From contig OY741271.1 of NCBI GenBank assembly GCA_963514095.1, forward strand, positions 21,502,561 to 21,566,560: 64,000 nucleotides of DNA. The letters are read 5' to 3'. Within the stretch, counting starts at the first letter, position 1; each line of letters begins with the position of its first letter. The notes below the pieces were generated by a model that saw only the letters and a program-made list of their open reading frames with translations, searched no databases and was not told the DNA's origin. Position numbers and translations under genes: made by a program. This DNA is from Eutrigla gurnardus. Taxonomy: Eukaryota > Chordata > Actinopteri > Perciformes > Triglidae. This document shows, piece by piece, positions 1 to 13,291 of the stretch.

Positions 1-449
1 CCGTGTGTTTATTAGGCCTCTTGCAGAAATGGAGCTGAGGACTTGAAGTTACAATGAAAATGCTTTTTTAGAGCATTTATTTATTGTATTTCCTGGTCAA
101 TAAGATGCTGGGGTGATGCATAATGCAGGGGGGAAAAAAGGTGTAAGTAGTGCACACACTGATGCAGCTTGAGGCCATGATTATTGCTAACTGAGAGGAA
201 GTTGGAGGATTGTGGATTTATTAGAAAAATGTAGCTTATATTATGTAAATGTAGTCAATTAGAGAAAAAAAATGACATTCATACAGCCTTATATCTGTGT
301 ATAGGATGTTTTCCAATTCTCTCTCTCTCTGTATGCTTATTGGATTGCGTTTGTTGACCTTTATCCTAATATATAATTGTCATCGTTATTGCTTGATTCA
401 CAAGTGGCCCTTTGAATGACTTAAATCCCCATGTTTGCTGTTTCTTTAG

Positions 450-540
450 GTCCTATCTGACTCCAGTCAGGGATGAAGAAGCGGAGTCTCAGAGGAAAGC
501 GAAGTCTCGTCATGCCAGACAGACCCGCAGGTCGACACAG
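450..540 (+). CDS. ppp1r12b: ppp1r12b exon with inhibitory ROCK phosphorylation site
   Basis: This 91-nt exon starts after a TTTCTTTAG acceptor and ends in phase 0 at a GTAAAG donor. It encodes SYLTPVRDEEAESQ, a basic stretch, and then RQTRRSTQ. The Thr codon at 535-537 corresponds to Thr696 of human MYPT1, whose phosphorylation by Rho kinase inhibits the phosphatase. The preceding Ser (532-534) corresponds to the PKA/PKG site that antagonises it. The segment is nearly invariant in the MYPT family, so the call is firm. Confidence 0.95.
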
Positions 541-3500
541 GTAAAGATCAGCTGGCTGACAGAAGTCCATCTTTCTCTGGGTGGTGTTGTGACTGTTGAC
601 AGATATGAAGCTGTATGAATGTCCTGCAGGGCGTCACTCTGACGGACCTGAAAGAGGCTCAGAAGATCAACAGCCTGTCTCCTCAAGAGAGACGGATGGA
701 GGCAACAGGCACTCTGGATGAAAGGAGCTGTCTGAGGAACGGCTGGACGGATGACAGGAGAGTCGAACTCGGCCTGACGGAGACCTCGGAGTCACCGCCC
801 AAATGGAGCAGAATGGACGAGGTTAGGAAGAGGAATTTTTTTAGTTGATGTGTAACATTGGAGGATGTTTGTCATTCAAGTTGTGCATGTTTGTCTTATG
901 CTTGTGCAGCAGGGCAACTTTGAACCCAGGTTAGAAACCCTCGCTGAGTCTCCCAAGCTCTCATATTCGTCTATTGCTGGATACTCCAACAACTCCTTCA
1001 GAGGTCAGGAAAGCTTTAATTATTGTGTGTGAGTGTGTGTGTGTGTGTGAGTGTGTGAGAAATATTCTGATCTCATTCAAAACTGATGCCACAAACTGGA
1101 CATGTGCACTTGATGAAAGTGACAAAATACAGGAATTAACGCATTAGACCAGATTACAGGTCACTGGATTTTTAAAGGCTAATAGAAAAAGCTGATAGAC
1201 GATTGATCGACTGATACCCATCTAGCGGATATAGATCTTGGTAGAGGTGTTACATATTTGAGACATTACTTTTATGGGGAGAAACAGGTCACATTTGACA
1301 TGAATACCACTCGTCAGCTTACTGTAAAAGCTGACGAGTAAATAATAAATATCTACAACATAATTGTAAGTCAGTCGTCCATTTATGGTCAGAGCGCTCA
1401 GAGTGAGTACTCCTCCCCTCCCCAGGTCTTTTAACAGTTGTTTGGATTATTAATTAATGATCATAATTAGTTAATCACTCGCACGCAGATATTTTCAGCA
1501 AAAGTGGGCCTCATTATATGCATGGAGCCTCCGTGCAAAATGGTGATGTACGTCCCAGTGTGACTGCTGGCGAGTTTGAGGTTAATTAGACTCCAGAGGC
1601 TTAACTCCCTGCAAGCCGTTATAAAATACCAATAACAGAAATTCTGATTCTTTGAATTTTGTAGGGGCAGTGCAGAAACATGAAAATCGATTTAACAATT
1701 TTGAGCGGCTTAAACAATCAATAATAATTGTTAGGCATGGGATGATATGAAAACGTCATGTTATGATTATCCTGGCCAAAATAATTGGAATCATACTGGA
1801 ATCACTTTTTACCTTTTGTCAAGGAAAATATTTTAATTTGCATAACCGATTTACACATTTTAGCGACTATCCTTTTTTAGTGAAAATTCAATAATCACAA
1901 ATCATAATATCTCCCTGCAGAAACAACCCAAACATTTTTAAATTACATGATACTTCCTGTATTATGTAAAATCAGACTATTTTTCACTTCTCTACCATCA
2001 TATTCACAATTAACACGATACTGCACTCCACCACCAATAACTCATGTGTTTGTCCCATCCATACTAATCATAATCGTCAATAGTTCATCAGGTTATAAGA
2101 TTGTTTTATAAAAAAGGATGAGAGGACAAGATGTTAAAACAATGTAACTTCAATAAGTGTTGCATGTCATTGCTAATTTCCAGCAGTTGTTGATAGATAA
2201 AATACGACAGATGTACTTACTGTATATGTGCAGCTGGGGAGGAAAGATGGTGGAGAGATGAAAACCAGAACCCCGTTGAAGATGCAGCAGCGCTGACCTT
2301 TGCCCCGACGCTGCAACAGACACGTCACTGTTGTGACGGAGAGGTACGTGGAAAACCTTTACGCTCTTTGAACAGAAACAAGAGGATTCTCCTTTAAAAA
2401 TGTCACCTGATGTTTTCCTACACTACCACTAGATGGAGCCAAAAGATTTCCAGAGCGTTCCACACCTGGTTTCACTGTATTGAGTATTTACAGCTCATAT
2501 GATATAACTACCGTCTAATATATTGAGATCCCTTGAGAATGTTTCGGCGCCTTCGTGACACACTTTCATTTTCATCAACTAATTTGAAATTAGGTCTTAT
2601 GTATGAAACAAAATGTATCTATAAATCCAATACGTTCACAGCTGAGAATTTTATGCCAGAATAATTTTATTGTTCAATATTCATTAGAGACATTGTTTCA
2701 TATTCACATCCTGTTTCTCACCCGAAGGCTAAGTACGCTTCAAAGGCAGCCAAACTCTGGTCTCTGATGCAATATTTGGAGATGTGCTGCAATCGTAGAT
2801 GCCAGGCATGTGTTCAAAGATTCTTTTTAACTAGAAGTGCTGGTTAATGTCTCATAGAAAGACAGTCCTGGAGGACCAACCCCTCCCCATCCTCCCCCTC
2901 CTCCCTCCAAGTCGCTTTGCTTCCTCACATCACATGGCTGAGGTGTCTCAGCATACCATACCATATTGGGCAAACTGAAACGCTCTCCGCTTACTCTTAG
3001 CCTCGGATTTAAGAGGATTGACTTTTTCCTCTTCCCCCCCCCCTCTCAACCGATATTGTGCTCCCTCCACCTGTCTGCTACACATCCAACTAAGATGGAT
3101 CTGCAACCTGGAGATCCATCTCAGTTTAAGTGAGGATAATCTATGAATCACTGGTTTGGAAAAAAGGTAGATGAATGGGAAGGAGAGAAGACCCTGCTGT
3201 CCCTCCCATGGTGGAATCTAAAACAGCGATCTGTTAGTAACATGAGAGTCTCGGAGCGTTACTGAGGACTATATCTGTCTGTGATAATCATACCAAGCAG
3301 CGAGGTTTCATTGGGAGCACGACAGGCTGCCCATCGCCACAGCCGACCTCTACATGACTCCATGATGATCGGGGCAGACTTTCCATAGACAGAGAGAGAG
3401 AGGGGCGGAGCAAGTCAGCTGATAGATTCTGCTACTAGATTGTTTTGTGATGGTGGCGATGATAATAGGGGGAATTAACAAGAGATGGAGCAAGCAAGAG

Positions 3501-6500
3501 TGCCTCTGCAGACAGTTTTTCTTCATCAGTACCACTTTGGGGATTTAGTGATTAGATCCTGGCTGCTAGGACATCTTGCTCTTCCAGATTTACAAAAAAA
3601 AAAAAAAAATCGAGTAAACTCTGGTAGCAGCTTCTGTGGCTCACTTTCTACATTCATGAAATACATAAGGTTACTGTAATATCCCATATTGAAAGTCCTG
3701 AAGCTGTGGATCAGACTGGGCGAACTCCAGCTGGGAACAACTCGTAATTAAACTCTCCACCAAATCATATTCTCTTCAGATGGTCTCCGATGGAAGAATT
3801 ACAAATATACTTTAGATACAAGATGGCTACTGTTGCCAATTTAGTTTTTTTGGGACGCATTTCAAACCATCTGTCAGAAAAGCCCACGCAGTGTACCCAC
3901 ATTGACACAATACAGAACCGTTTAGGAACCAAAGCTACGATGTCGACCTTTTAAGAAGAGCTTCAAGGGAAAGTAAGGACAATTAGCACCTTTATGGTGA
4001 TGTTCTGTGTGTGGTTGCTCACATCCCATCATTACAGAATTCTTGTTGAATAATTAACTCTTTTTCTCTTTCATATTCTCTTTGCCTTTCAATCGTTCCT
4101 TCTGCATTTTTTGCCTTTATCTTTCCTTTCATCTAGTCGCGATGAGCGAGTATGTGGGAGTTTAAACAGTGAGGTACTACGGGTTGGTTATTGGGAGGCA
4201 ATCCGGCATTTTGGGAAATCTGCTTGTTTTCTTGCTGAGAGTTAGATGACAAGTTTGACTCCTCCCTCTCGTGTCTGTATGGTGAATACGAAGTTACATC
4301 CAGCTGCCGGTTAGCTTAGCTTAGCTTAGCATGAAGACTGGAAACAGCCAGCCTGACTTTGTCCAAAGGTAACAAACATCTGCCCACCAGCACCTCTGAA
4401 GCTCAATTAACATGTTACATCTGGTCTGTTTAATTCAAACAAACACTTGTAAAACTTATTTTTTTTATCTGGTTAACTGTTTCCTCATTTCCAGTTTTTA
4501 TGCTAAAGCAGCGCTAACCAGCTGTTGGCTGTCGTTCCATTCAGTATTTATTGTACGGACCCAAGAGGTATCGATTTCCTCGTCTAACTCAGCAGGAAAG
4601 TTATAATCGAATCCATCCCCAAAACTAGTCCTTTCATAAGACGGTGACTTTGAAGAGAGAGGTAACATCATATGGTATTTTTTTTTTTACAAACCTCAAA
4701 AGGCCTCAGGATGAAAAAAATAAAATCACCATCATATTAATTGTTAAGAATCCTGGGCTTCAATGTGAAAGTTTAAACACATTTTGGTAAGAGGAAACAT
4801 GTGCGTGACACATCTCTCCATCACACTGTGGGACGCTCATCAGGTGAAACTGTGTTGACCTTCCAGGACACAAACTACCCCCCCCCCCCCCCCTTAGAAC
4901 TTTTGGTTTTGTGCTCCACCTCCCCCTTTTTACCCCGTCCACATCGGTGGACAATTTTAGCCCTAGTCCAGCCACAGTAGAGCCTCTGACAGGTTGCCAA
5001 AGCTGGGGGGTGGGGGTGGGGGGTGGAGGACTGGGAGGGTGACCAAGCAGTGAAAGCAGGAGGGGAGAGTGAGTGTGTGTATAACTTTGGGCAACATAGG
5101 AAGAGGCAGTAAAGGGAACACACTTTCTCTCTTGGCTGCTTCCTTTTGGACTTCTTCACATTTCATCAAAGACCTCTGTGTTCGAAGAGCGGAGACCAGG
5201 GAGGACAATTTATTTGCTTTACCAGATAAAAAGTTTTTCTTTTTTTTTGGGTGATCAACAGAGGTTCATTTGCTTTCTTGTTCTTTGCAATTGTATCTGA
5301 TTACTGCTCCTCTGTCCACTGAGCTTTGAAAAAGGCGTGACCACACAACTCAAATCCCTCCAAACTTAGCTGCAGCTCCGGCTCAGTGTGAAGTGTGAGT
5401 CTGGAGCTGGACTGAGACACTCACACACACTCACACACACACACACTCACACACACCTGTTGTTGGCGAGGATTCCCCGGGAATGCGTGCAGTCATGGGC
5501 ATCTGCGTCATTGCTTGAGGGAATCTGTGCAGCTGTTATCTGGTGGCCTCGGTGGAACGTTACGTTAGAAGTTGACCTGCTGGTCCAGAGAAGACGGGGG
5601 AGATGTCGACCTACTACCCGCGCACCAAGGACCTGACTCGCACCAGGAAGTCAGTGACCGATTCACCACCGTCCTCTCCGTCCCCTACAGACAAGAACTA
5701 CAGAGTAAGAGCAGAACACTTTCTTATAGAGGAAAACACCTTTTGGATTTCAAACTTTATGATTTCACCAATTTAGCAGGATCATTTCTAAATTAATATT
5801 TCCATGAGTCATTTATTTGCATGAAGCTGTTAAAATTGATATATCACTTGTTTGTTTAGCCACTATCAAGTCAGTATTTTTTAGGATTAGGCAATCTTTT
5901 TCAGACATCTAAACGTACGACAAGAAGGTATGTAAAGTACTGAAGCAATTAACCGATTAATCAGAAAAAAGTGTAATTTTCCAGGTAAAAATAATACGTA
6001 TTCTGTAATTTCAGCCCCTAAAATGTGAAGAATTGTTACTTTGCTTTGTCATCTATGTTAGTAAACTGAATATATTTGGGTTGTTTAAAGTACAGAAACA
6101 CATCAGCTTGAACTTGGAAGTTAAAAAGAGCATTTTCCACTATAGGCAAGGCGATTACTTGATTTCCAAACCGGAAGATCAACTGATAATTGAAATAATT
6201 GTGAGCTGCAGCCCTCGTAAGACATTTCTACGTGTTTGGACATGTGCCATTGTGAGCGTGTTCAGTTAAACAGGTGTTATTTTGTCATTTTTACACAATT
6301 ATGTGCACTTTGACCAATAATCCGCCACTCCTGATTCACCAAAGTACTTCATTACAGTGATTTACTAACGTGTGAAGCGCTCATTTGATTTCCCATGAAC
6401 ATTTTCTGGAGAAGGACTGAAGGTTCCTTCTGTAATTTCCTGTTATTTTCTTTTTCCCCGTGCAAGAGGCTTATTCTCGTGGGCGTTGTTCGACTGTGTT

Positions 6501-7917
6501 TATGTCAGTGCGGCGGACTGTGCAGTTTACTGACAGCCACGTTTAAAGGGACAGAGAGAGAAATGCAGAAACATGAAGCAGTGACTATTTACAGACACAC
6601 ATTTGCTCATCTAATGTTATCTAACACAGCAGAAGCTCTCATTACAGCAGTTTCGAGCAGTGAATGCCTTCATCTCTCTATTTGTCTTCAAAACGTCTCG
6701 GTGCTGTATCCATGGTGAAAGTCAGGCATTCGTTTTTCCATGATGTCAGCCGAGATCTGAGTTTTTCATGGGAGAGAAGATGCAATTCAGATTGATGCGG
6801 TATTTTTAGCACTTGCTCTGAATGTTTTGATTTAGTAAAACAATGCGTTACAGCTGCGAGCAACAGGAAGACGTATAAACAGGAACACATTTGCGTTATT
6901 GGACGACACTCGCATCTGGCAGATGCTCAGTGGTGAAAGTATCCACTTTTACGTGAGCGCCGTGCTCAAGCTGCTCGTACTCAAGTGCTCCACTCAACTT
7001 CAGTGGGGAAACGTTTTACTCTTCTACATTTATGTGACAGCTATACTTGTACGAGTTTAGACATCGCTGAGTTGTTGTTGCTGACAGACGCACAGACGGC
7101 TACGAAAGGCCCAGTTGCAGGTTCAGAGATCCAAAGAAAAACTTTGAGAGGAAAAGAGGAAAAAGAAGCTTACAGGCTGAAAGTCCAAAAGGCAGGCAGG
7201 CAGGAAACGCAGGCAGCTTACAGGCCCGACTCCCTGCTAAGAGCAAAGGAACTGGGCAGGTGTGTATAGTGCATGGCTGATTGGGGAAGTGAGAACAGGT
7301 GAAACTAATCGGGGCGGGGCAGACATCCAAAAATGGCGGGAAACCACGCAAAGGCAGGAAGTGAAGTGACAGAAAAGAGAGTTACAGAATAAAACAGACG
7401 CATTACATTAGAGGCAGGACTGAGATCTGCTCAAATGTATCCAATATAATAAAAAAATACCTCGACCACCAGATTAATCCGGTGTCCATTTAGAGGTCGC
7501 CTAGTTTGGGGATCAGTGGACTAAAGGAACTTGATAAAATGAGCTCCACCTCGACCAACTGTGACAGTAAAGTCACTCCTCATGCATTGTCGTATGTATG
7601 TTAGTGAGTAACAGGACATTTTCTTTCTGCAGAATGAGTTCATTCATTTTGGATTCAGGGTTTTTACATTGTGCTATTATTAGTCCTTTTACCAAAGTAA
7701 AGGATTTGAGTATTCATTCCATCACTGGGAATGCGAGGCATTTTGAGTCTCCTGAAAAAGAAAAAAGAGGAAGACGCTCTCAGACAGGCTCAGATGTTCT
7801 GTAAAGCATTAATAGAGACGGAGCAGTGGCTGAAATGAGAAAAGGTGAGTGAATGTGGAAAGAAATGTCTTTTATGGTTGTATGTCGCTTACAGAGAAGG
7901 GGGTGGAGGGAGCGTGT

Positions 7918-7968
<51 letters not shown>

Positions 7969-8502
7969 TAGCTCAGATTTTCCTTCAGTGAAATCCGGTC
8001 AGCTCTGGAGGAGTGATGCTGTGACAGAATGAGGGGAAGAGATGAGACGGAGAGTGAAGAGTCTCCTCACGATGAGTTCACTCTTGCAAACTGCTGTTAA
8101 CGTTAGTGTTTATGTAACGTGGCGGTGAGGCAAACCACAAAACTGGAGGCAGTTGTGTTTGAAGAACACCCCGTGGTTCAAGCATGCACCCGTTCGGAGG
8201 CTGTTTCCATCGGTCTGCCCCCCCCCTGGTGGTTTTGTCCCTCTCCAGGTCTAACGTCTGCTCTGCTGAGCTACACGTGCCACATCTGCCTCCCTCTGTT
8301 TTCTTTTCCCTAACAAGGGAATCACATTGGTACAACTACTATCACAATTAGAATATCTGCTTTATTTTGCTGGTTTTGGTTAAATTTGGATTAAAAAAAA
8401 GTTTCATGATGAAGATATACGTGTAAAAACATGCATTAGTGTCAGGATTCCATCCTTTATTAAAGAATCAGGTCCTGTAAACCCCACTGGGGCTCGTTTG
8501 AG

Positions 8503-8536
<34 letters not shown>

Positions 8537-11500
8537 AATTTCACCAATTTGCTAATCCTGTAGTGTGAAATAGGTTTGTGTACAGTCAGGAGCTCTTAAT
8601 CTTAAAAGAGTTTGGTGAAGTGCCGACGTTGCAGTTCGTCTCCCCAAAAGCAGACTGATGATTTATTCATGTAACCAGCGAGGCCACTCATCCCGGGTTG
8701 ATTAATGAACGAACACAGAATCTGATGGAGGAATCTTGGAGTGATTGAGAGCCCTTCGTGGTCTCCATCCTTGGGCCTTTTTTTCATCTCAGGTCACGGA
8801 GGTCTGCTTTTCCCTGGATAGCTCTGCTTAAAGCACATGCCCACATAAGGACCGGCAGCGCTGGCTCAGTTATGTAAACACTTTGCTGAGGGATAGCTCC
8901 TTTGACGCTGTGTGAAATATCCCCCCGGACTCTGCAAATGTGACGCAGGAATAACTTCGCTCTGTTCTCTGGTCTGACACGAATTGTCCTGCCTATAAAA
9001 CGTCTGCTTTTAATGCAGTCTACATCTGCTTCTTATCTCGAGCAGCTCGGGCTGGTGGCACCACACAAGGTGTTTATTGCTGTTTATTTCTGAAAGGAGG
9101 TGTTTAAAGCCCTCCTTTTCCCGGTGGGACAGCAACTCCAAAATTCTGGGTTTACAAAAATGCATCTGAAGACATCACTGATCAGTCTGGACTCACATTG
9201 CGGCGGGTTGCAGTGATTGATCTATTTGGGGAGTTTGTTTCAGTGCAGAAACCCTGTGTACACAGTATATGACATGTGTATTAGTACATAAACGCCTCCT
9301 CTGGATGGAGCACAATACCCAGACTCCTTGGTGAAGTGGAAACAGATTCAGTACGTGAGCACAACAGGCAGAAATAAGCCTGGCAGCCATGTACACTGGA
9401 TTAGTCGTGGCAAAAATCCCCCCAGGACAGCCCGCTATCGGTCTGTTCTCTGAGGTCAGACGTCGACCCGTCACCCAGGAGACACCTAGCGTCTGATGCC
9501 ATGATGTCATCTTCATGCTGTAGGCATTAGTCGCCCGTTCTGAAAGATAAACCGGGCTCAACGGGGAGGGTTGACCTGTGCGAACCCTGTCAGCGCAGTG
9601 GTTGGGTGAATTATATATCTCATTTCTGCATCCCCCACGGGACTTCAGGTCTCTGAACACACTGTGATAATTCACTTGGAAGTTTGTTTTTTTGGTTCTC
9701 TGTTGTCTCAAAATGGAAAATATTTTACTGGCAAACCTCATTTTGATCCCATCAAACAAATAAATCTGGATGTAACCACAACAGGATGTTTTTTTTATAG
9801 CTGTGCTGTTCCCATGCTGAAGTCTGAGTGATCAAACTAACATGGTTTGTTGTTTGTTTTTCAGCATGACAGACTGTCAAGGTGAGGATTTATCTTTGAA
9901 ACATCTCCCGTAATATAGGACTGTATTTCCTGAGAACACAAATCAAAAGTAAATGGCCTAAAATAAAGTGGCAGCGTGAACTGAATGTGTTACTTTCAGA
10001 TACGACTCCAGCGGGGAGAGCGCCACAGACAAACCACTGGGCCGCACCAGCTCTTACACTCGGAGGGAGACGAGGCTGGCGGCTCTGAACAGACACGAGC
10101 CAGACTCCTCTACCAAGGACTATAAGAAGGTAGGAAAGTCTCAACAAGCACAGTCCCCTCCTGAGTGATTCATGTGGTGCAGAGAGCTGGTGGAACATCT
10201 GGATAAGGGCAAGAACATGGATATATAATTGGAGTTTTAGGTAATTAAAAAAGAGCTCATGTTTGAAATTCTCAAATACGAATATACTGAACCGACATCA
10301 TTTTTTAACTTAACTGGTAAAATATAAGGTAACACCATGTCACATATCTATATGGTAACATATACAAAGTTTAAAACATTTGAAACAAGTGATTTGATTG
10401 TACATTTAATATCAATCAAATCAATTGTGTATATCATATTTCTGTGCATATAAATGATGTTGAATAGTCATATTTGATCACTAATAACTGAAGGATCGAC
10501 AGATTTTGGATAACGTTCAAGATACATTTAAGTATTGCATTGATTTCTTCATTATTTTATGTATTTGGCACCGAAATGATTAAATAAAATCATCGTTGGC
10601 CTTGAGATAAAGCTCAGTAGAAATCAACAGCCGTTTGGGCAAACGTGCTTAGCTTCTGTTCTATGCTAACTCACTAATTGACTCTGTCTGATATAAAGGC
10701 CTACATGTCGTTTTCTAAATTGTAATACTGAACACTGGTTCCATACGTTTACTTGCTGACTTTTTATATCCTTGTTAGACTGGTTAATGTGTGATTTCAC
10801 TATTTTTCACCCCCAACTTAGTATTTTGATGAAAAAGATTTGACAGGTAAAAAGAACAGACTCTCTGGAAAAAAAAGATCTCCTTAATCTTAATCTTAAT
10901 CTCAGATGTATGCAGAAGCTTTGCATGAGAACGAGAAGCTGAAGTCCAGGTTGCAGGACAGCAAACAGGAACTGGTGAAGATTCGCTCCCAGCTGGAGAA
11001 AGTGACTCAGGTACAGAAAAACTGTCGTGTTTTTACTGCTTCGCCATCATCCTATTCCCACCTGTGTGCAGAAGGAAGGTCGTGGCTGATTACTCAATGA
11101 AACCATGTTCCAAAATAAATATAATCCTACCAACACTTACAATAACAGCACTATTCCACCTTCTAGAGGCAGGACAGAATATCGGAGAGATCCACAGTAC
11201 TTGAATCAGAGAAAAGGGTAAGTGTATTGTATTTCATCTTGCTCTTCCGCGCCATCATGATAGGTTAATGCATATATTCTAACTTTCCTGTTCAAAGCAT
11301 AGTTTAGTGGAATGTCACTCTTTTTCCACCACAAGGAACCATATATTTATTTCAGTTGCTCCTTCTGTATTTACAGGAAAAACAAGCTCTTGAGAAAAGA
11401 GTGTCAAACATGGAGGATGAGATAAAGGTCAGTGCGTGTAAAAATAAATTGTGCATACTCACCCCGGCTTTAAACGGCATATTACGTCTCTCTTGTACAA

Positions 11501-11612
11501 GTCATTTATCTCAACACACTAACAGTACTTGAAGGTATACCCGCCTCCAGCCAAGCCCCCTTTTACCCATGCTAAATCAAGCATGCCTAAAGTGTTTTAA
11601 CAGTGCAAAACA

Positions 11613-11695
<83 letters not shown>

Positions 11696-13232
11696 CCCTC
11701 ACATTCTCACTCCAGGGTTGTTGTTAGCCAGGTGGGCTTGCATTCAAGGAGAGGGAAGGTTAATGCTTCGGGCTCATTAACCACAGTGTTCTGCTGGGCC
11801 ACTTCCTGCCAGGCTAAGGAGGAGCCTGCACTGCTGCTGCTCCCCTGCTCCACTTATCCCACCGTCGGGGTGAACATTGTGACCTAGTTCCAAGCCGAAT
11901 ACCAAAACCCCGTCCAAGAGCAAAAGACCTGCTTTTGTGAGACATTCCTGCGCCGCACTGTGTGTATTCTGCTTCACAAAGAGAGACGGGGGGGGGGGGG
12001 GGCGAGCAGCAGACAGATTTCAGGCCTGAGTGGACGTGGTCTGCACTGTATGTGTGCAGGGTTAGAATTGGACTGTTATATGGCAGTGTTATATTCCTCA
12101 AGAGATAAAAAAAAGAAAGTCTGAGAGAGTATGCATGACATGCACACAGTGACACAGACGACATAAATCAGATACATATACAGCAGCAGATGTTTGACCC
12201 CGCCGTGTTGTCGTGGTTCCCTCAGCAGGACGCCCCACTGCGGTTCCGCTGTGGGTATCAGCCCTGAGAGGAGGTTGCCTTCAGGGGGAAGGGTGGGACG
12301 GTGAGTGGTCGCTATGGCGACGAGGAGTGATTGGCACCTGCCTGTCACCTCACACGATTCTGCTTCTGTCAGAGGCTCGGGCATGTTTCCACGTGTGGAC
12401 GCACATGTATGTGACACGATGAGCTCAAATATAGGCTCTTACATTTAGTCTATAAATGCTACAGGTTTTCTTTTCTTTAGGGGGACGCTCACTCGCTCAC
12501 AAAGTCACTTGTTCACGTTTAGCGGGTTGCAGATCAGTCGGATGAGTGCCAACCTGTGCCACCTACCGGAGGAAACATACCAGCAACATTTAAGACCTTC
12601 CGATGCAGAAATGTCATCGATGTCAATATTCAAACTCAGACCAACTTAGTTACATTGCTGCGGATTTGTGTGCAGCTATTTCCAAAATCATGGGTTTATC
12701 TCCGGTGGAGGGGGGCAGGTTGGACTAGGACCTCCTCGGGTCCAGTAGACTGGACCAGGGGTTTCGGGTGCTTCACAATAATAGACACAGCGTGTCCTTG
12801 TTTCCCTATCCATGCCTTCGTGTCTGATTACTTTGTAAGGTCTTTACACTTCATACAGAAAAGAGACATTTATTCCCGACAGCCTCCAAAACTTAATTAA
12901 TAGCAACTGTGAGATTTAATTTAATATCAAAGAGCTCGATATTAAGAGACTGTAATAAAGGATACTGGTCATTATGCATTCTCGCCTCACTCTGTCCTTC
13001 TCTTCTCTCTAGCCAAGGGCACCTCTCCAGAAACTGCACCGTTTTGTTCTCAAAACCAAGGGAACATTATAAGCATGAACTGTTAAGTTCCAAACACAAG
13101 CTGGCCTCAAATTTCTTCAATAAATGTGTTTTGGTGTTGTAATACGCAGCTGGATGTTCTCCTCAAACCTCATCTGTGGCCACATTAACGTCTACACACT
13201 TGTGTTTGGCTAGCCTGACACAGTACAAGTGC

Positions 13233-13291
<59 letters not shown>

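Larger units (their letters stand above)
2344..5602 (+). other. ppp1r12b: ppp1r12b intron and region upstream of the internal first exon
   Basis: The stretch holds A and T runs, a 16-base C run at 4878-4893, a CA repeat at 5417-5456 and a dispersed repeat copy near 4190-4470. I saw no convincing coding exon. The RRSTGVSFW-type second ROCK motif of MYPT1 was looked for by eye and not found. Confidence 0.5.
5705..9864 (+). other. ppp1r12b: ppp1r12b intron
   Basis: The intron contains a fish repeat at about 5940-6220, another at about 7080-7400, a TG repeat at 7913-7968 and a 27-base A run at 8507-8533. No further exon was identified. A 188-codon open frame on the - strand at 9193-9759 shows no recognisable family. 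Confidence 0.55.

Noticed and set aside
9193..9759. 188-codon - strand open frame in a ppp1r12b intron
   Set aside because: No recognisable family, no splice or promoter context, and composition like intron sequence.
11603..11887. Open frame MQNTHIHTHTH...
   Set aside because: It is the translation of a CA microsatellite.
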